From contig PTFA01000028.1 of assembly GCA_003342895.1 (NCBI GenBank), positions 2,782,505 to 2,846,504 of the forward strand: a DNA stretch of 64,000 nucleotides. The letters run 5' to 3'. Below are positions 51,801-60,075 of this stretch, one piece after another. Position 1 is the first letter of the stretch; every line of letters begins with the position of its first letter. This DNA is from Casuarius casuarius. Taxonomy: Eukaryota; Chordata; Aves; Casuariiformes; Casuariidae. The notes beneath the pieces were generated by a model. That model searched no databases, had not been told where the DNA came from, and worked only from the letters and a program-made list of their open reading frames with translations. Position numbers and translations under genes: made by a program.

Positions 51801-54800
51801 AAATTTTGATGAGAATCAACACTAAACTTCCCCTAGGGAATTACAGAAAAATTATTCTAAGGATATCAGTGTTTTCTAGTCCTGAGACCTCATCCTGCTG
51901 GTGGTTTTACAAGCACCAAGTTTTTTTTAATAGCAGGGAAAATTTTGCAGACTCAATGTCTTAATTGCAATAAATACAAATTTTGCTTGAGCACATTCTT
52001 TTTAATTCATTACATGTCTGCAAACTTCCACAGAAAGTACATGTAGATTTTATGTAACACTATGATGAAAATAATTCAATTTGTTTAACATTAATGAGCA
52101 TGGAGTTGTATTGTCAGTTTCTTAGTTGTCTTTTTGATGTAAGTATAATCTTTTCATTTGCAATTTTGAAAAATCCACCAGAATGCAGTATTTATACTAG
52201 ATCAAACATAATTTTAGGCTGCAATAGTTAAATATGCATTTTAGGGGTTACATTGTAAATATAACTATTTGAGGTACTTAACTATGAGTTAAATATGAAT
52301 TAATTCCAGGTGTATAATTCACAATGCTAATTCACAGCTAAATTATTTTTTAGCTTCATCGTGGCATCTCTAATTACAGCATGATGATTTGTTATGCTGT
52401 AATATTAAAAAGAAACTGAAACTTGTAGTCTCCGCATTTCTCATAGTTAAGATCTGTTTCTATAGGTTAATTATTTTAAGACTGAGACTATGGCGTCCTC
52501 GTTTTGAAAAGAATATGAGTGAAGACACTGGAAAATGCTTTCAAGTACACTTGGTTTTGTTTTATGTGAGAACACCCTGCAAATTGTACAGTTCTTGTGT
52601 TTATAGTGGATGTTTTATGGTAATCATAATTTCAAAATTAAAAGAAAGAGATTACTTATGTGCGAATGTGTTTGGGGCAGGAAAGAAAGTAATTTCTGTA
52701 TTTGAGGTTTACACAATCACTTTGCTTCCAGTTGATTGAAATTTTCCAGATTCGAATCTTTCACTCAAAGTAGTTGCTTAAGTCTGACAAAAAGAAAGTT
52801 TGGCTGCCTTAGAGTATAAAATTGAGAACTTTTTTTTTTCTTCTTCTCTCTTAACTGTAATGTGTATGAATTTGTGTTTATGCCCTCAGAATGGTTGCTT
52901 AAGGATAAGTAATAACCCCTGTGTCACAGTGTAGTACACAGCTAGTGTAGTAAGCTCCTGTTTCAAACAGTGGCCAAGTGGCCGGTTGCTAGTGGGGGGT
53001 GGAAGGAGAGGCTCCTCACTGCGGGTTCTCTCCGCTTGCTTTGCACTGACACAAGTGCTCCTGTGAGTCTGGCATTTTAGCTGCCTGAAGAAGGTCTCAT
53101 GGAAAATCACTCCTTTTTTAATTTTTTTTTTCCCCTGCAGCTTTAGCTCCCTAAAATTACTCATTGTGGGGTTAAACAAATTTGAGACCTGTCCAGATTG
53201 AGGAATGGAGGTTAAGACTTTGCAATGACAGCTGACTCTTACCTTGTGTTAACTATAATGGGAAACCACAGTGATGAATTTATTTAGATACTGCACTTAA
53301 CACAGTGTCCTCTGCTATTTTGTCATGTTTATAGTCTTAACTTTTTTTTTAAGTTTTTATCTTTGTTATTGCTGTGTATAAGATTCTGCGCATCACTTTT
53401 AATTGTCCAAATAATTGGCTCTGAGGAGAAACAGAGGAACTAACAATACAGAGTTAGCAAAAGTGTGAACTTCAGAATAAGACCTGTAGCTATGCTCTTT
53501 TCCTAACTTCAAAATAAGACCTGTAGCTATGCTCTTTTCCTTTTTGGTTTTTCTTTACATAGTTCTTCTTTCCTTAAAAGAAGATAAATCTAAAACTTCA
53601 TACTGATATTGTATTATAGATGCAATTTTGAATGAGAAGAGGAAACAAATTAGGTATGCTTCATGAAGTTGAAATAACAGGAAATTAAATTGTGTTTAGA
53701 CAGTATGCACTGGTATTTTAATTTTTTGTTATGAAAGTGTGGAAGCATTTAATAATTTGCTGTACATGTATGTTTTTGCCAGCTGACCACTTACAGGGCA
53801 ATTATGGTTTTCACAGTTATCTGAATTTTTAATTAGATTATCTAGTCTTTTCAGGAAATATTGATAATATTTAAAACATCTTAGTGATTGACCTTCATTT
53901 GAGATTTAACCTAATGTTTACCTTCACTGTAATTTCTTTAAGGTCCTATTGAATTTGAGGAATGTAACACATCTACTGCAGTTGAAGGTAAGTTGTTTTA
54001 GTATAGTTATTTGTATAAAAGTGCTGTGGATAGAATCTGAAGCTGAGGAATGAATGGTATTCAGCACATGAAATTGTATGAATTTGAAATATTCTGACAG
54101 GCTAAGAAGCAACTGTTCCTTTGAAGTATGTGCTGTTTAAACTTCTACTGAAGTAAGATTTACAATACTTTATTAATCTAATGCATGGTTGTCAGCAAAT
54201 TTTAATGTTTTTGTAAATATACCTTGGCTAAGACCCTCTTGTTGCAGAGTTTGGATCTGGTTCACTTACGACTGTGTAACTTAATTTACAAGTGTCAAAA
54301 TACGGCTCAGGCTCTTTCCATTGTTGCCGTGTTAGTTATACCAATTCTAACGTAGAGTTATGGTCACAAAGCCTTCCTTTATTGATGTAGTTTATTTTGC
54401 TTAGGGGATTGTTTTAAGTGGTTAAGAACCATTTTATTTATATAAGCTATGTATTTACTTTGGGACGAAGGAGTTGACAGTATAGCTATAGCAGCCGACA
54501 ACTCTTAAAGTTGCCAAGATTGCAGCTGATAGGCTTAAAACCTTTTTTGACTGAAACAGAGAAGCTCCATCTTCAGAACTACTCTCATACTCCATTTGTC
54601 ACTGATTTTGGCTGGATAAAGCACAGAAAGGAAATAAATCCCAGACTATGCATTTAAAAATTATTTTGGAGCAATGATTTCTGTCTCTGTTAAAATATAA
54701 AATGTGGCTGAGTTTACAGCTACCTGATATGAGAAGTTTTTAGTTATTTCATCCAAAAAATTTCTAAGAGAATTTCTAATAATTTCTACTTGTATGTACT

Positions 54801-56887
54801 GCGTAATGAAATTCTGTAATGGGGAATATAATGATTTTTTTTTTAACGATGTGCTCAAAATTATCAGTTGTTAAATTTTGGAATCCAAATGATTTCCACT
54901 GCTTTGTGCAAAACATGGCTTGCTGCAGGAAGTATATTACATCAGATCAAAATTGTAGACTATTTGGATCAAATGCTTGCGTTTGGTCCTTTTGTATAAA
55001 GCTTGGCCGTGTACTTGCCTCAGCAAAAAACTGGGGAGCAAAGCAGACATGACAGTAAGCCTGATGGAGACTTTAAATGTATTTTATTTTCAGTACATTA
55101 AACGGGTATGAAAGAAGACTTGTTTTCTGTATTATAGCTATATGTATCCAATGCTAAAAATGGGGAATAAAATACAGAGGGAAGGCATGGTTCCAGACTC
55201 AGTAGGAGCCAGCCTTAGAGCCAGCTACAGCACTGGGATTTAATGAGCTCAGCATCAGCTGGAAAGCCTAGAGACGTTCCCTTTTTCACAGGACCAAGAT
55301 CCTACTTCTTAGGAGAGGCTGGGGCTCACAGCTGCCGGGACCACGCAGGGAAATAAGAACAGCATGTTAAACTGCAGCGGCTGGGAGGGGCAGGGTTCAG
55401 TCCCTGAGCCGTGCGCGCTGGCTGTTCAGGCTCAGCAGGAGCAATAGCTCCTGTTGAGTTTCTGTGAGCAGAGTTCCTTCCCTCAAAACTAGCAATGCAC
55501 CCACCTTCCATAAAATAAATACCCTACTTGGAGAGTTGCATGTACAATGCAAATCAGTTTTATAATGACTTACGTCATTAAAGTGTTACTTTAACCTTTT
55601 TTCTTAATTTAACTCTTTGATTGGGGTGTTACTTGCAACATACTGGAATAATGCTGCAGATATCTTGTATTCCGTTAGTTGGGCTCCATGTCTACCCCAA
55701 TGTTAGATTTTTGTGTCACTCATTATGGCAGCATTTAGAAGGTATTGACACTGATATGCACTAGTGTTGGGCATTGCTAAATATATGCTCATCTCTGATC
55801 TTTAAAGGAAAAATGTTTGTTCCATAGGGATAAAACCACGGAAGAGAAAACCTTTTGGTTTATCAGGAATAATGAAAAAAGAAAAAGATACTGAATCTGT
55901 GTAAGTATATTTCCAGCTTGAAACTTTCAATTGTGTATGGAAACTAATAAAAATGTGGAGATAAGCATTAGCTGATGATTAACAAAAATAGTGATTTTTA
56001 TAGTGAAAGTTTAAAGGAATGCTATCAGTATGAAAACATTATAGACATGTAAGATTTTTGTAACTAAAGATGTTAAGTAAACAATATAAATGTATTCTTA
56101 CTTGTTTACTCATATGTTTCATTGTTTCCTCTGAGTAGGTAAGTAGTTCTCCCTTGTGCAGACATTTAAACACTGTAGATAATGTGATTCTCATATGTAC
56201 TCCTACCCAAATAAGAGCTTTGGATGTGGAAAAGGTACTGTATAGCTAAGTGTGTGTTTGCAGAATTGAGGTTTTAATTATTCTTTTGTTAGAAAAACTC
56301 TTATGTGCAGTAGTAGAAGGGCAGAAAAATCTTGGAATGTTTTTCCATAAATCATATGCACATTCATTTCTGAAAGAACATTATTTTAACTCATGATGGA
56401 TATTCCAGCTATACCCTTTGTCATATTTGTTGCCTGTGCTCTCTGTCTCTCAGGAATTAAGACATTCCAGAAAGTGAGTTTGATTAAAATTTTTAGATGG
56501 GTTGGTAGTATGCTGTGTATTAGTAGTTATGGTTACTATATTTCAGTGTATTATTTTCATAATTTCTAGAAGCATTTTCTCAGTAGAAGAGTTTGATTTG
56601 ACAGAAAATAGCTTGTAATTTAAAAGAAACTTAGAAATTTAGAAATATTTTCAGAATGGCAATATTTTAAGCATTCTTTTTATTTTAATTTTGTTTACCA
56701 CTCTTAGTTTTTGAAAAACATGCTTAGAAATTCATGACCTGAGAAGAGCAGATAGTGTATGTTTACATATACAAAGTGCAGAAGCCTTAGGGCTATTGTT
56801 CTTTTGTTATTTGATTACAACAGTGATACACTTCTAAACAATACTTTTTCTCCTCTCTATTTTGATATCACTAGGACTCCAAGGTGG

Positions 56888-56956
<69 letters not shown>

Positions 56957-59900
56957 NGATTTAATACCCCCCCACACACAGTCGGCCTTCCATACTTTAT
57001 CCTGCTCAAGTAGATGGAGAAAGAAATGTAGATAGTGTGATCTTGGACAGCAGTAATCTGAGAATACTATTCTGTTACAAGTACTTATTCTGATTATGAT
57101 TTAGTTAAAATATTTAAATTAGAGTGGTATAAAGATTTGAGGATTTTGATGTCTTAAATACTTTTAGTACACTTCTTTAAAGTAATCTCTTCTCTCTTGA
57201 AACCTGTTTAGTAAAGACATATTTTTTGTGATGCACAACTGTTGCAATATCAAATAGCAGCCAAAAAGTATGTTGTTCGATTGTTAGCCTTTTGATCCTT
57301 GCATTTACTTTCTTGGAAAGTAGTCTCTTTGATAGCATTGAATACTAATATATATTTAAAAAAAGAAGCTATCTGTTTTTCTTGTCCAACAAAAAAATTG
57401 TTTTGGCCTCCATGTGGGTTATTACTCAAACTAATTTCGCGTCATGTATTAACTTGTTTGCAAACCAGGCATCTCCTTCTATCCATTCTTTGGCAGATGA
57501 TGAAATTTTATCTGTCCCCAGCAAAGATTTAGGGCTGTTAATATCATTTTTCTGGAGCCAATAGAGGCCAGGAAGTTCCCAGATCGACTCTTTCCAGGTA
57601 TATCAGTTAGCATATCTTGACCCCAGAGTGTTTTATCTTGAGCTGTAACAGAAGAATTTTCTTGGGCACTGAGGGCTGAAGATTGGCTTCTATACAATGT
57701 GAAACACTTCGTATGTGTGTATGCTGATCCATTGGATCTCGATACTTTTCCAAAAACTGCCTTTTCCTGAAGACATTTTATTTAATGTTGAAAGGTAATA
57801 TGGGTGTCTCTTTCTAGGAAAAATTGTTTTGCGTGGCACAATGATGTTGTCAGACAGTGCAGCCACTCTGAAATGGGAAAAAAGTTGGCTTACTTCCTAT
57901 GACTCAGACTAAAACTTGATTTATGTTATATTATTTGTATGTATATATGCATACAATACAGAATCGAATAGATACTAAGGTCAGAAAGAAAGCAGTATGA
58001 CTGCATGATACTGACCTCCTATATAACACATGCTATAGATTTTTACAGATTCTCACATTAATCCTTCTCTAACTCAACAAGAACATCACATTTTCATATT
58101 GGGTTTTCAAATAATGGATGATCCATTTTATGCCTAAGTAAAATATTCTAGTAGTTATTTATCATCACTTTAAAAAGTTTTATTGCTAGTCTAATCTTTT
58201 CTGATTTCATCTTCTAGTCAGTAATACTGTTATAGGCTTTACATCACAGAAGTCTATTATCAGAAACTTCTTCTGTGAGGAGAGAGGAAAAAACAACTTC
58301 TGTTTTAGTTGTTAGCTACAATCCTTAAATTCCCTTAGAGAGTCCCCACTTTGTGGGTATGTTACCTTATACTGGAAGTGTGAACTTGTTCTTTCACCTT
58401 GAAAGAAAAAAGATTATGCGTCTAGCTATGTAAAAACACACCCATCTAAAACTCGATGTCCTCATTTCCTACGTCTCCAGCCTTTGTCATTTGCAGACTT
58501 CACCAGTAGTTACTTTTCCTTTGTAGCCTGAGAATGGATCCTGTGAGATCCTCTCAATGCTCCTCTCAATGCTACTACACTTACAGTTACTTTTTGAGAC
58601 CTATTAGCTAGCTAGTTTTGAACATATTCAGTATGAGCTATATTGTTTTCATTGTAGTTTGTCTCGCATCATCTTTTCACATTTCTTAAGTTTTATGGAC
58701 TTTTGTCTGTCTTGTTTGTGTTGTACAGATATTTTTTAAAGCCAGATGTCATAAAATCTGTTCCTTATATCTTTTGAGAGAAGTCTAACACTTTGTTTCT
58801 TCAAGCTGTAAAATAGCTTTTAAAGTAGCTGTTTCTCTTGCTATGAATTTTTCTGAGCCAGCAGGGGGAGGTAAGACTTAAGTGAAGTAGAGCGCACGCT
58901 TTCTTCTGTGCAGTGCCTCTCCGAGAAGGCAGGATCCTTCATCTCACTGCCAGTTCCTTTACAGGCTGTACTGAGGTCCATGTTTGCAAGTTTTCATACC
59001 TGTTTTTAAAGACACTGTTGTTTGTACATTTAACCCATTTAGCCTTTCAGAGAAGATAGTTTGTTACAAATCTTAATTTTCTTTCTCTTTTTGGTAAGTG
59101 TGTCCTTAGGATGTTCCACTAGACTATGTACAAAGACTGTTGTTCAGTTACACTTGCACTTGTGGGTTTATGTCAGGGTGCAGATTACAGAGGCCTGTAT
59201 GTTACACAAGTATTTCCATTTACTTTAAGTGTAATTGCTTCTGCTATCTGTATACATCAGTGAGAGAGAATCCATGTCATTCATTTTTGAAAATACTACT
59301 CTTCGAATCCAAAAGTTATATTGGAAAAAGTTTAACACTTGAGTAACATATTTGCAAGCGTTGTCTTTCTGCCAACCACTAAAAAAAAAAAGAATTCTAG
59401 AAAGGACACTATTATTTTTCCAACACCTTCTGGTACTTATCGCTGTTCATTTCTACACTGCAACTGTCCTTGACAAATCTGAACGAAATTCCGAAGAGAG
59501 AAGCTCTGAATCTACCATAAGAGTAGTCTTAATTGCTTTAAGAACTGGTTGTTGTAGAAAATGATTTGCAATTGCATGTGGACAATTTCGTTATGATTGG
59601 TGACTGTGATTTATTACGCACGTCATCCATGGACTTGACTCTTAAATTATATTCATCTACACAAAATTGTTGATTATATTTGCCTAAAAAGCAAAACATG
59701 GTGGGTATTCACAGATGTAATTTTAAATACAGCCTGGTACTCCTGTCTTCTCTTGATTCTTCCCCCCACCCCAAATGCCCCCCTGCCCCGATGTGAGCTG
59801 GGCCATCTTGCAACTTTGGGTTTTCAGTATTTATTGTACATTTTTCTTCTACAGTGTTTTCAGCTTCTTTTATTTAAATTTCATGCTGTTGAATGCAGGT

Positions 59901-60075
59901 ATGTACTGTAAATTTTTAGAGTTTGAGAGGCAAATGGGTCAAATGTGATGTTTCAAATTAATTGAAGTTATTAAAGGAAGTACAGAACTGTTTGAGTAAA
60001 ATAATTTGTACATTTTATAATTGTACATTTTCTTTATTTCTTTTAAATAGGGAATGTCCAGATGCAGACTCAGTT
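9820..60075 (+). CDS. FCHO2: FCHO2, F-BAR domain only protein 2 (5' part, 11 exons)
   Basis: Joined coding exons 9820-9852, 20977-21068, 22905-22979, 24351-24492, 24581-24733, 28250-28354, 34549-34647, 36112-36208, 53943-53987, 55828-55900 and 60051-60075 total 939 nt and read through without a stop for 313 codons. All introns are GT-AG. Residues 1 to about 270 form the F-BAR (EFC) domain, with the family signatures [36 protein letters not shown] and [19 protein letters not shown], then a linker with the basic run KPRKRK at 283-288. In characterised vertebrates FCHO2 dimers bind PI(4,5)P2 at the plasma membrane and help nucleate clathrin-coated pits through AP2, EPS15 and intersectin. The usual protein is about 810 residues, so the C-terminal mu-homology domain is outside the window. 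FCHO1 was considered, but the sequence follows FCHO2 throughout. The product is near certain. Confidence 0.96.
9851..9917 (+). other. G-run cluster at start of intron 1 (G4/R-loop potential)
   Basis: Immediately from the exon 1 donor, the + strand carries eight runs of three or more G, separated by short spacers. This is well above the four needed for a G-quadruplex. Being on the non-template strand just downstream of a CpG-island promoter, it also fits the GC-skewed, R-loop-prone pattern of such promoters. Folding is inferred, not shown. Confidence 0.6.
10039..10178. other. Assembly gap (140 N) in CpG island
   Basis: A run of 140 unresolved bases flanked by extremely GC-rich sequence, about 190 bp downstream of exon 1. 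This is typical of sequencing dropout in GC-rich promoters. True length is unknown. No coding exon is missing, because exon 1 joins exon 2 in frame exactly as in the family. Confidence 0.98.
12160..12300 (+). mobile_element. MIR-like CORE-SINE remnant
   Basis: The segment around 12194-12250 reads 'gcactgggcaaaacctcc', then a match to 'cagtttcctcatctatgaa' followed by atgggg. It continues with 'ctatgaagtattgatgtga' near 12260. This is the characteristic order of the MIR consensus (tgggcaagt, then cagtttcctcatctgtaaaatgggg, then the catagggttgttgtgag region), in sense orientation. It is heavily diverged and truncated at both ends. The assignment rests on a remembered consensus; birds retain few such elements. 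Confidence 0.65.
14520..14621. repeat. Diverged tandem repeat, 61-bp period
   Basis: About 41 bp beginning ctgttaca at 14520 is repeated at 14581 with roughly 15-20 percent divergence, sharing ttgtaaattaat and gttaaa. A weaker third relative may precede it at about 14459. It is an old local duplication in intron 1. Confidence 0.7.
20977..21068 (+). CDS. FCHO2: FCHO2 coding exon 2 (residues 12-42)
   Basis: Acceptor ctttag|GGG, donor AG|gtaagt, 92 nt. It encodes [18 protein letters not shown] and then [11 protein letters not shown], the first helix region of the F-BAR domain, which contributes to dimerisation and membrane contact in the family. It ends inside the codon for Arg42 (AG|G). Agreement with FCHO2 is nearly complete. 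Confidence 0.97.
21069..22904 (+). other. FCHO2: FCHO2 intron 2 (1.8 kb)
   Basis: GT-AG, phase 2. AT-rich; a short direct repeat (tatgtacagag twice) lies near 22.29 kb. Nothing else is recognised in it. Confidence 0.9.
22905..22979 (+). CDS. FCHO2: FCHO2 coding exon 3 (residues 42-67)
   Basis: Acceptor tgacag|G, donor GG|gtaagt, 75 nt. It completes Arg42 and encodes [19 protein letters not shown] followed by NYTQL, the strongly conserved FCH motif. The last codon (Gly67) is split GG|G. Confidence 0.97.
22980..24350 (+). other. FCHO2: FCHO2 intron 3 (1.4 kb)
   Basis: GT-AG, phase 2. Contains an A-rich simple tract at 23139-23177. Nothing else is recognised. Confidence 0.9.
23139..23177. repeat. 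A-rich purine simple repeat
   Basis: A long A run followed by AAG/AAAG interruptions, all purine on the + strand. It could be a decayed poly(A) tail, but no retroposed body is visible beside it. Confidence 0.85.
24351..24492 (+). CDS. FCHO2: FCHO2 coding exon 4 (residues 67-114)
   Basis: Acceptor cctctag|G, 142 nt. It encodes [18 protein letters not shown], then [18 protein letters not shown] and [11 protein letters not shown], the middle of the F-BAR helical bundle. The donor is AAG|gttatt, which is weak: +3 to +6 do not follow RAGT. The frame continues exactly into exon 5 as in the family, so the boundary is right despite the poor donor. Confidence 0.95.
24493..24580 (+). other. FCHO2: FCHO2 intron 4 (88 bp, weak donor)
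   Basis: Shortest intron in the window. Donor gttatt is off-consensus; the acceptor atttaacag has only a thin pyrimidine tract. Retention would add 12 codons and then stop at TAA 24529-24531, truncating the F-BAR domain. Confidence 0.92.
24581..24733 (+). CDS. FCHO2: FCHO2 coding exon 5 (residues 115-165)
   Basis: Acceptor taacag|ACT, donor AAG|gtagtt, 153 nt, phase 0 on both sides. It encodes [20 protein letters not shown], then [16 protein letters not shown] and [15 protein letters not shown], a long, charged F-BAR helix rich in Lys/Arg on the presumed membrane-facing side. Confidence 0.97.
24734..28249 (+). other. FCHO2: FCHO2 intron 5 (3.5 kb)
   Basis: GT-AG, phase 0. AT-rich with a few short open frames that show no family resemblance. 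One unresolved base (N) lies at 28101. No repeat family is recognised. Confidence 0.88.
28101..28101. other. Single unresolved base
   Basis: One N within intron 5, in otherwise ordinary sequence. It has no effect on the gene model. Confidence 0.98.
28250..28354 (+). CDS. FCHO2: FCHO2 coding exon 6 (residues 166-200)
   Basis: Acceptor tctatag|GCA, donor CAG|gtaagt, 105 nt, phase 0 on both sides. It encodes [18 protein letters not shown], then [17 protein letters not shown]. It matches FCHO2 with a few conservative changes. Confidence 0.97.
28355..34548 (+). other. FCHO2: FCHO2 intron 6 (6.2 kb)
   Basis: GT-AG, phase 0. Holds an 11-C run followed by a T run at 28847-28864 and a long purine-biased block at 33.29-34.12 kb. 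There is an unassigned, less AT-rich stretch at about 29.92-30.15 kb. No exon or RNA gene is recognised. Confidence 0.87.
33290..34120 (+). other. Purine-biased block in intron 6, origin unknown
   Basis: About 0.8 kb in which the + strand is markedly richer in A+G than the flanks, with many agg, gga and gag words. Its edges are fairly sharp. It is not a simple repeat. It may be a decayed transposon or a structured intronic element. I do not recognise a family. Confidence 0.5.
34549..34647 (+). CDS. FCHO2: FCHO2 coding exon 7 (residues 201-233)
   Basis: Acceptor tttacag|AAA, donor GAG|gtaatt, 99 nt, phase 0 on both sides. It encodes [18 protein letters not shown], then [15 protein letters not shown], the distal F-BAR helix. 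Confidence 0.97.
34648..36111 (+). other. FCHO2: FCHO2 intron 7 (1.5 kb)
   Basis: GT-AG with an AAG acceptor, phase 0. It contains a 15-T run (35434-35448) and an in-frame exon-like 39-nt block at 35671-35709, described under findings. Confidence 0.9.
36112..36208 (+). CDS. FCHO2: FCHO2 coding exon 8 (residues 234-266)
   Basis: Acceptor ttttttttaag|GTG, donor G|gtaaga, 97 nt. It encodes [20 protein letters not shown], then [12 protein letters not shown], the highly conserved end of the F-BAR domain. It ends after the first base of Gly266. The acceptor trinucleotide is AAG rather than CAG/TAG, behind a good T tract. Confidence 0.97.
38531..38546 (-). promoter_or_regulatory. CTCF-like motif
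   Basis: The minus strand reads CCACCAGAGGGAGCCC. It matches the CTCF core CCASYAGRKGGCRSY except for A in place of C at position 12. It is a motif match only, in intron 8. Confidence 0.45.
42913..42946. repeat. Two-copy tandem duplication, 17-bp unit
   Basis: tggccttctgcat recurs at 42913 and 42930 with one or two differences in the remainder of the unit. A small recent duplication. Confidence 0.75.
44444..44465. repeat. (GTTT)n microsatellite
   Basis: About five copies of tttg in tandem in intron 8. Confidence 0.9.
48921..48947. repeat. (ACT)n/(ATT)n trinucleotide microsatellite
   Basis: Three act units run directly into about six att units. This creates the poly-Tyr or poly-Ile short open frames seen here, which are not genes. 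Confidence 0.9.
53468..53541. repeat. Two-copy tandem duplication, 37-bp unit
   Basis: The 37-bp unit starting aacttca at 53468 is repeated at 53505 with a single A/G difference. The near identity implies a recent event. It lies about 400 bp upstream of the exon 9 acceptor. Confidence 0.92.
53943..53987 (+). CDS. FCHO2: FCHO2 coding exon 9 (residues 266-281, 45 nt)
   Basis: Acceptor ttctttaag|GT, donor G|gtaagt. It completes Gly266 and encodes [14 protein letters not shown], matching the family LIEFEECDTASAVE. Gly281 is split G|GG. The exon is exactly 45 nt with the same phase on both sides, so skipping it would keep the frame and remove 15 residues from the acidic linker after the F-BAR domain. 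Confidence 0.95.
53988..55827 (+). other. FCHO2: FCHO2 intron 9 (1.8 kb)
   Basis: GT-AG, phase 1. It contains a GC-richer island of about 350 bp at 55.17-55.52 kb. The rest is AT-rich and unremarkable. Confidence 0.9.
55170..55520. other. GC-richer patch in intron 9
   Basis: About 350 bp clearly richer in G+C than its surroundings, with several CpG (for example ccgtgcgcgc near 55409) and repeated agc/cag words. No open frame of note, no splice context and no recognised repeat family. A regulatory element or an old LTR/SINE fragment are both possible. Confidence 0.45.
55828..55900 (+). CDS. FCHO2: FCHO2 coding exon 10 (residues 281-305)
   Basis: Acceptor tccatag|GG, donor GT|gtaagt, 73 nt. 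It encodes [20 protein letters not shown] then TES, with the polybasic KPRKRK run conserved in FCHO2. This is the start of the linker that in characterised FCHO proteins engages and activates AP2. Basic residues here can add phosphoinositide affinity, by inference. Val305 is split GT|G. Confidence 0.96.
56891..56957. repeat. Long poly(T) tract with unresolved base
   Basis: 66 consecutive T followed by one N and a C-run/CA-rich segment. On the minus strand it would be a poly(A) tail, but the sequence downstream shows no nearby antisense poly(A) signal and no recognisable retroposed body. Its length is probably unreliable because assemblers and polymerases slip on such runs. Confidence 0.9.
58858..58872 (+). 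promoter_or_regulatory. CTCF-like motif
   Basis: CCAGCAGGGGGAGGT matches the CTCF core consensus at all but position 12 (A for C). It is followed by a somewhat GC-richer 100 bp. Motif match only. Confidence 0.45.
60051..60075 (+). CDS. FCHO2: FCHO2 coding exon 11 (residues 305-313, 25 nt)
   Basis: Acceptor taaatag|G, donor GTT|gtaagt. It completes Val305 and encodes ECPDADSV, matching the family ECPDADSL, and ends in phase 0. Although tiny, it has good splice sites on both sides and an exact fit to frame and protein family. Confidence 0.93.

Larger units (their letters stand above)
36209..53942 (+). other. FCHO2: FCHO2 intron 8 (17.7 kb)
   Basis: Largest complete intron here, phase 1, ending with an AAG acceptor. 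It contains a CTCF-like motif (38531-38546), small direct repeats (about 37447, 42913), (GTTT)n and (ATT)n microsatellites, a 37-bp tandem duplication at 53468, slightly GC-richer patches at 46.76-46.93, 49.60-49.84 and 52.96-53.07 kb, and an exon-like block with poly(A) signal at 39892-40340. Two back-to-back minus-strand open frames at 51010-51788 look like chance frames. No recognised transposon was found. Confidence 0.85.
55901..60050 (+). other. FCHO2: FCHO2 intron 10 (4.1 kb)
   Basis: GT-AG, phase 2. It carries a 66-T homopolymer ending in an N at 56957 and a CTCF-like motif at 58858-58872. It also has a 12-13-bp direct repeat at about 58.55 kb and C-rich runs near 59.76 kb. No exon was recognised. 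Confidence 0.87.

Noticed and set aside
56759..57013. 84-codon frame with a poly-Phe run
   Set aside because: This is a translation of the poly(T) tract and crosses the N.
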